Shown: positions 61,801 to 64,000 of the stretch, piece by piece
How the letters are laid out: each line of letters opens with the position of its first letter
Position numbering within the stretch: the first letter of the stretch is position 1
DNA from: Plumapathes pennacea
Lineage: Eukaryota; Cnidaria; Anthozoa; Antipatharia; Myriopathidae
Assembly (NCBI GenBank): GCA_964036295.1
Contig: OZ038466.1
Location: 24,569,997-24,633,996, forward strand
DNA length: 64,000 bases
Direction: 5' to 3'
Program-made: the position numbers and the translations under genes
The notes under the pieces: generated by a model
Databases searched by the model: none
What the model was told of the DNA's origin: nothing
Seen by the model: only the letters and a program-made list of their open reading frames with translations

Positions 61801-64000
61801 CCTATCATATACCATCTCAACTGCCTATTTCCAGTGTTTGAGTTGAACTAAAGCACCAAAAAATTTTTGGTTTATAAACCCTAGGAGCCTGGGTCAAACC
61901 CTAAACTAAATCTGACTTTGATCAGTGTTTTCTCCAAGAATAAAACATATTTTCAAAATCAAAAGGCTGATTCCTATCATGTACCATCTCAACTGCCTAT
62001 TTCCAGTGTTAGAGTTGAACTAAAGCACAAAAAATTTTTTGGTTTATGAACCCTAGGAGCCTGGGTCAAACCCTACCTAAGTCTGACTTTGACCAGTGTT
62101 TCCTCCAAGAATAAAACATATTTTCAAAATCAAAAGGCTGATTCCTATCATTTACCATCTCAACTGCCTATTTTCAGAATTTGAGTTGAACTGAAGCACC
62201 AAAAAATTTTCATTTATAAACCCTAGAAGCCTGGGTCAAACCCTAAGTCTGACTTTGACCAGTGTTTTCTCCAAGAATAAAACATATTTTCAAAATCAAA
62301 AGGCTGATTCCTATCTTCCACCATCTCGACTGCTTATTTACAGTGTTTGAGTTGAACTCAAACACCAAAAAATTTTGGTTCGTAAACCCTAGGAGGCTGG
62401 GTCAAACCCTTAAAGAAGGTCTAACTTTGACCAGCGTTTTCTCCAAGATTAAGATAATTTATGTTCTTAAAATCAAAACGCAGATTCATATTATTTACCA
62501 CCTCAAGTTCCTATTTCAAGTGTTTTAGTTGAACTCAAGGACCAAAAATTCTTTGGTTTATAAACCCTAGGAGCCTGGGTCAAACCCTAACTAAGTCTGA
62601 CTTTGACCAGTGTTTTCTCCAAGAATAAAACATATTTTCAAAATCAAAAGGCTGATTCCTATCATTTACCATCTCAACTGCCTATTTCCAGTGTTTGAGT
62701 TGAACTAAAGCACCAAAAAATTTTGGTTTATAAACCCTACGAGCCTGGGTCAAACCCTAACTAAGTCTGACTTTGACCAGTGTTTTCTCCAAGAATAAAA
62801 CATATCTTCAAAATCGAAAGGCCAATTCCTATCATTTACCATCTCAACTGCCTATTTCCAGTGTTTTAGTTGAACTAAAGCACCAAAAAATTTTTTGGTT
62901 TATGAACCCTAGGAGCCTGGGTCAAACCCTACCTAAGTCTGACTTTGACCAGTGTTTTCTCCAAGGATAAAACATATTTTCAAAATCAAAAGGCTGATTC
63001 CTATCATTTACCATCTCGAGTGCCTATTTCAAGTGTTTGAGTTGAACTCAAGGACCAAAAAATTTTCGTTTATAAACCCTAGGAGCCTGGGTCAAACCCT
63101 AACTAAGTCTGACTTTGACCAGTGTTTTCTCCAAGAATAAAACATATTTTCAAAATCAAAAGGCCGATTCCTATCATTTACCATCTCAACTGCCTATTTC
63201 CAGTGTTTGAGTTGAACAAAAGCACCAAAAAATTTTTGGTTTATAAACCCTAGGAGCCTGGGTCAAACCCTAAACTAAATCTGACTTTGACCAGTGTTTT
63301 CTCCAAGAATAAAACATATTTTCAAAATCAAAAGGCTGATTCTTATCATTTACCATCTCGACTGCCTATTTCCAGTGTTTGAGTTGAACTCAAGGACCAA
63401 AAGAATTTTCGTTTATAAACCCTAGGGGCCTGGGTCAAACCCTAACTAAGTCTGACTTTGACCAGTGTTTTCTCCAAGAATAAAACATATTTTCAAAATC
63501 AAAAGGCTGATTCCTATCATTTACCATCTCAACTGCCTATTTACAGTGTTTGAGTTGAACTAAAGCACAAAAAATTTTTTGGTTTATGAACCCTAGGAGC
63601 CTGGGTCAAACCCTACCTAAGTCTGACTTTGACCAGTGTTTTCTCCAAGAATAAAACATATTTTCAAAATCAAAAGGCTGATTCCTATCATTTACCATCT
63701 CAACTGCCTATTTCAAGTGTTTGAGTTGAACTCAAGGACCAAAAAATTTTCGTTTATAAACCCTAAGAGCCTGGGTCAAACCCTAACTAAGTCTGACTTT
63801 GACCAGTGTTTTCTCCAAGAATAAAAAGTCCGATTCCTATTATTTACCATCTCAACTGCCTATTTCCAGTGTTAGAGTTGAACTAAAGCACCAAAAAATT
63901 TTTCGTTTATAAACCCTAGGAGCCTGGGTCAAACCATAAACTAAATCTGACTTTCACCAATGTTTTCTACAAGTCAGAATAAAACATATTTTCAAAATCA
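55871..64000 (+). repeat. Satellite array 2, about 170.7-bp monomers with higher-order periodicity
   Basis: About 48 head-to-tail monomers reach the window end, so the array continues beyond it. Monomer order: ACCCTAGGAGCCTGGGTCAA, CCTAACTAAGTCTGACTTTG, ACCAGTGTTTTCTCCAAGAA, TAAAACATATTTTC, ATTCCTATCATTTACCATC, AACTGCCTATTTCCAGTG, GAGTTGAACT, and an AAAAAATTTTTGG dyad. Adjacent monomers differ, but variant types recur at multiples of the monomer length. One type recurs at 56971, 58336 and 59360 (8 and 6 monomers apart). Another recurs at 57826, 59020, 60215 and 61583 (7, 7 and 8 apart). Short open frames of 62-67 codons are by-products of monomer sequence and are not genes. Confidence 0.95.

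Noticed and set aside
56971-63824. Repeated open frames of 62-88 codons beginning MFSPRIKHIFKIKRL
   Set aside because: They are satellite monomers read in one frame. They start and stop at fixed monomer positions and have no splice or promoter context.
55871-64000. Possible CRISPR array
   Set aside because: The repeat unit is about 171 bp and tandem without spacers, in a eukaryotic intron-containing genome.
55871-64000. Telomeric repeat, suggested by recurrent AAACCCTAA words
   Set aside because: The word occurs once or twice per 171-bp monomer, not in tandem, so it is part of the satellite monomer rather than telomere sequence.

Overview
This is a 64 kb piece of an animal nuclear genome, most likely a cnidarian (anthozoan such as a coral or sea anemone). 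The genes are intron-rich with GT-AG introns. Their products are recognisable metazoan orthologues, several at near-vertebrate length, and the DNA between them is AT-rich and littered with small TA-flanked inverted-repeat elements. A three-member TAL/SCL-type bHLH cluster and a large intronless beta-helix/multipass membrane protein fit an anthozoan. The phylum is inference, not proof.

Layout. 0.6-4.7 kb: an unrecognised minus-strand gene of at least eight exons with a Gln/Pro/Ser-rich C-terminal half; its 5' end is unresolved and lies near a duplicated promoter-like block (4.97-5.30 and 6.11-6.48 kb). 7.1-8.1 kb: decayed Ty3/Gypsy reverse transcriptase. 8.5-11.2 kb: RNF170 (minus, 4 exons). 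11.4-12.9 kb: a short satellite array with a 412-bp MITE inserted in it. 13.2-16.8 kb: intronless 1196-residue membrane protein (minus). 19.2-23.4 kb: HMGXB4 (minus, 6 exons), head-to-head with SREK1IP1 (plus, 8 exons, 23.6-25.9 kb). 27.3-31.2 kb: DBT (minus, 13 exons), head-to-head with CWC27 (plus, 14 exons, 31.3-36.4 kb). One CWC27 intron holds an intact tRNA-Gly(GCC) gene. 38.9-48.8 kb: three TAL/SCL-like bHLH genes. 50.4-54.8 kb: METTL4 (minus, at least 11 coding exons). 55.3 kb to the window end: a tandem satellite of about 170.7 bp per monomer with higher-order periodicity and an orientation switch at its left edge.

Shared themes. SREK1IP1, CWC27 and METTL4 are all linked to pre-mRNA splicing or snRNA modification, but the neighbourhood need not be functional. 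HMGXB4/SREK1IP1 and DBT/CWC27 are divergent pairs with only 228 bp and 168 bp between start codons, and both intervals carry YY1-like GCCAT/ATGGC motifs. SREK1IP1 and CWC27 are also neighbours in human, so this looks like retained ancient linkage.

Exon coordinates were read by eye from splice signals, reading-frame phase and remembered family sequences. They have not been tested by alignment or RNA data.
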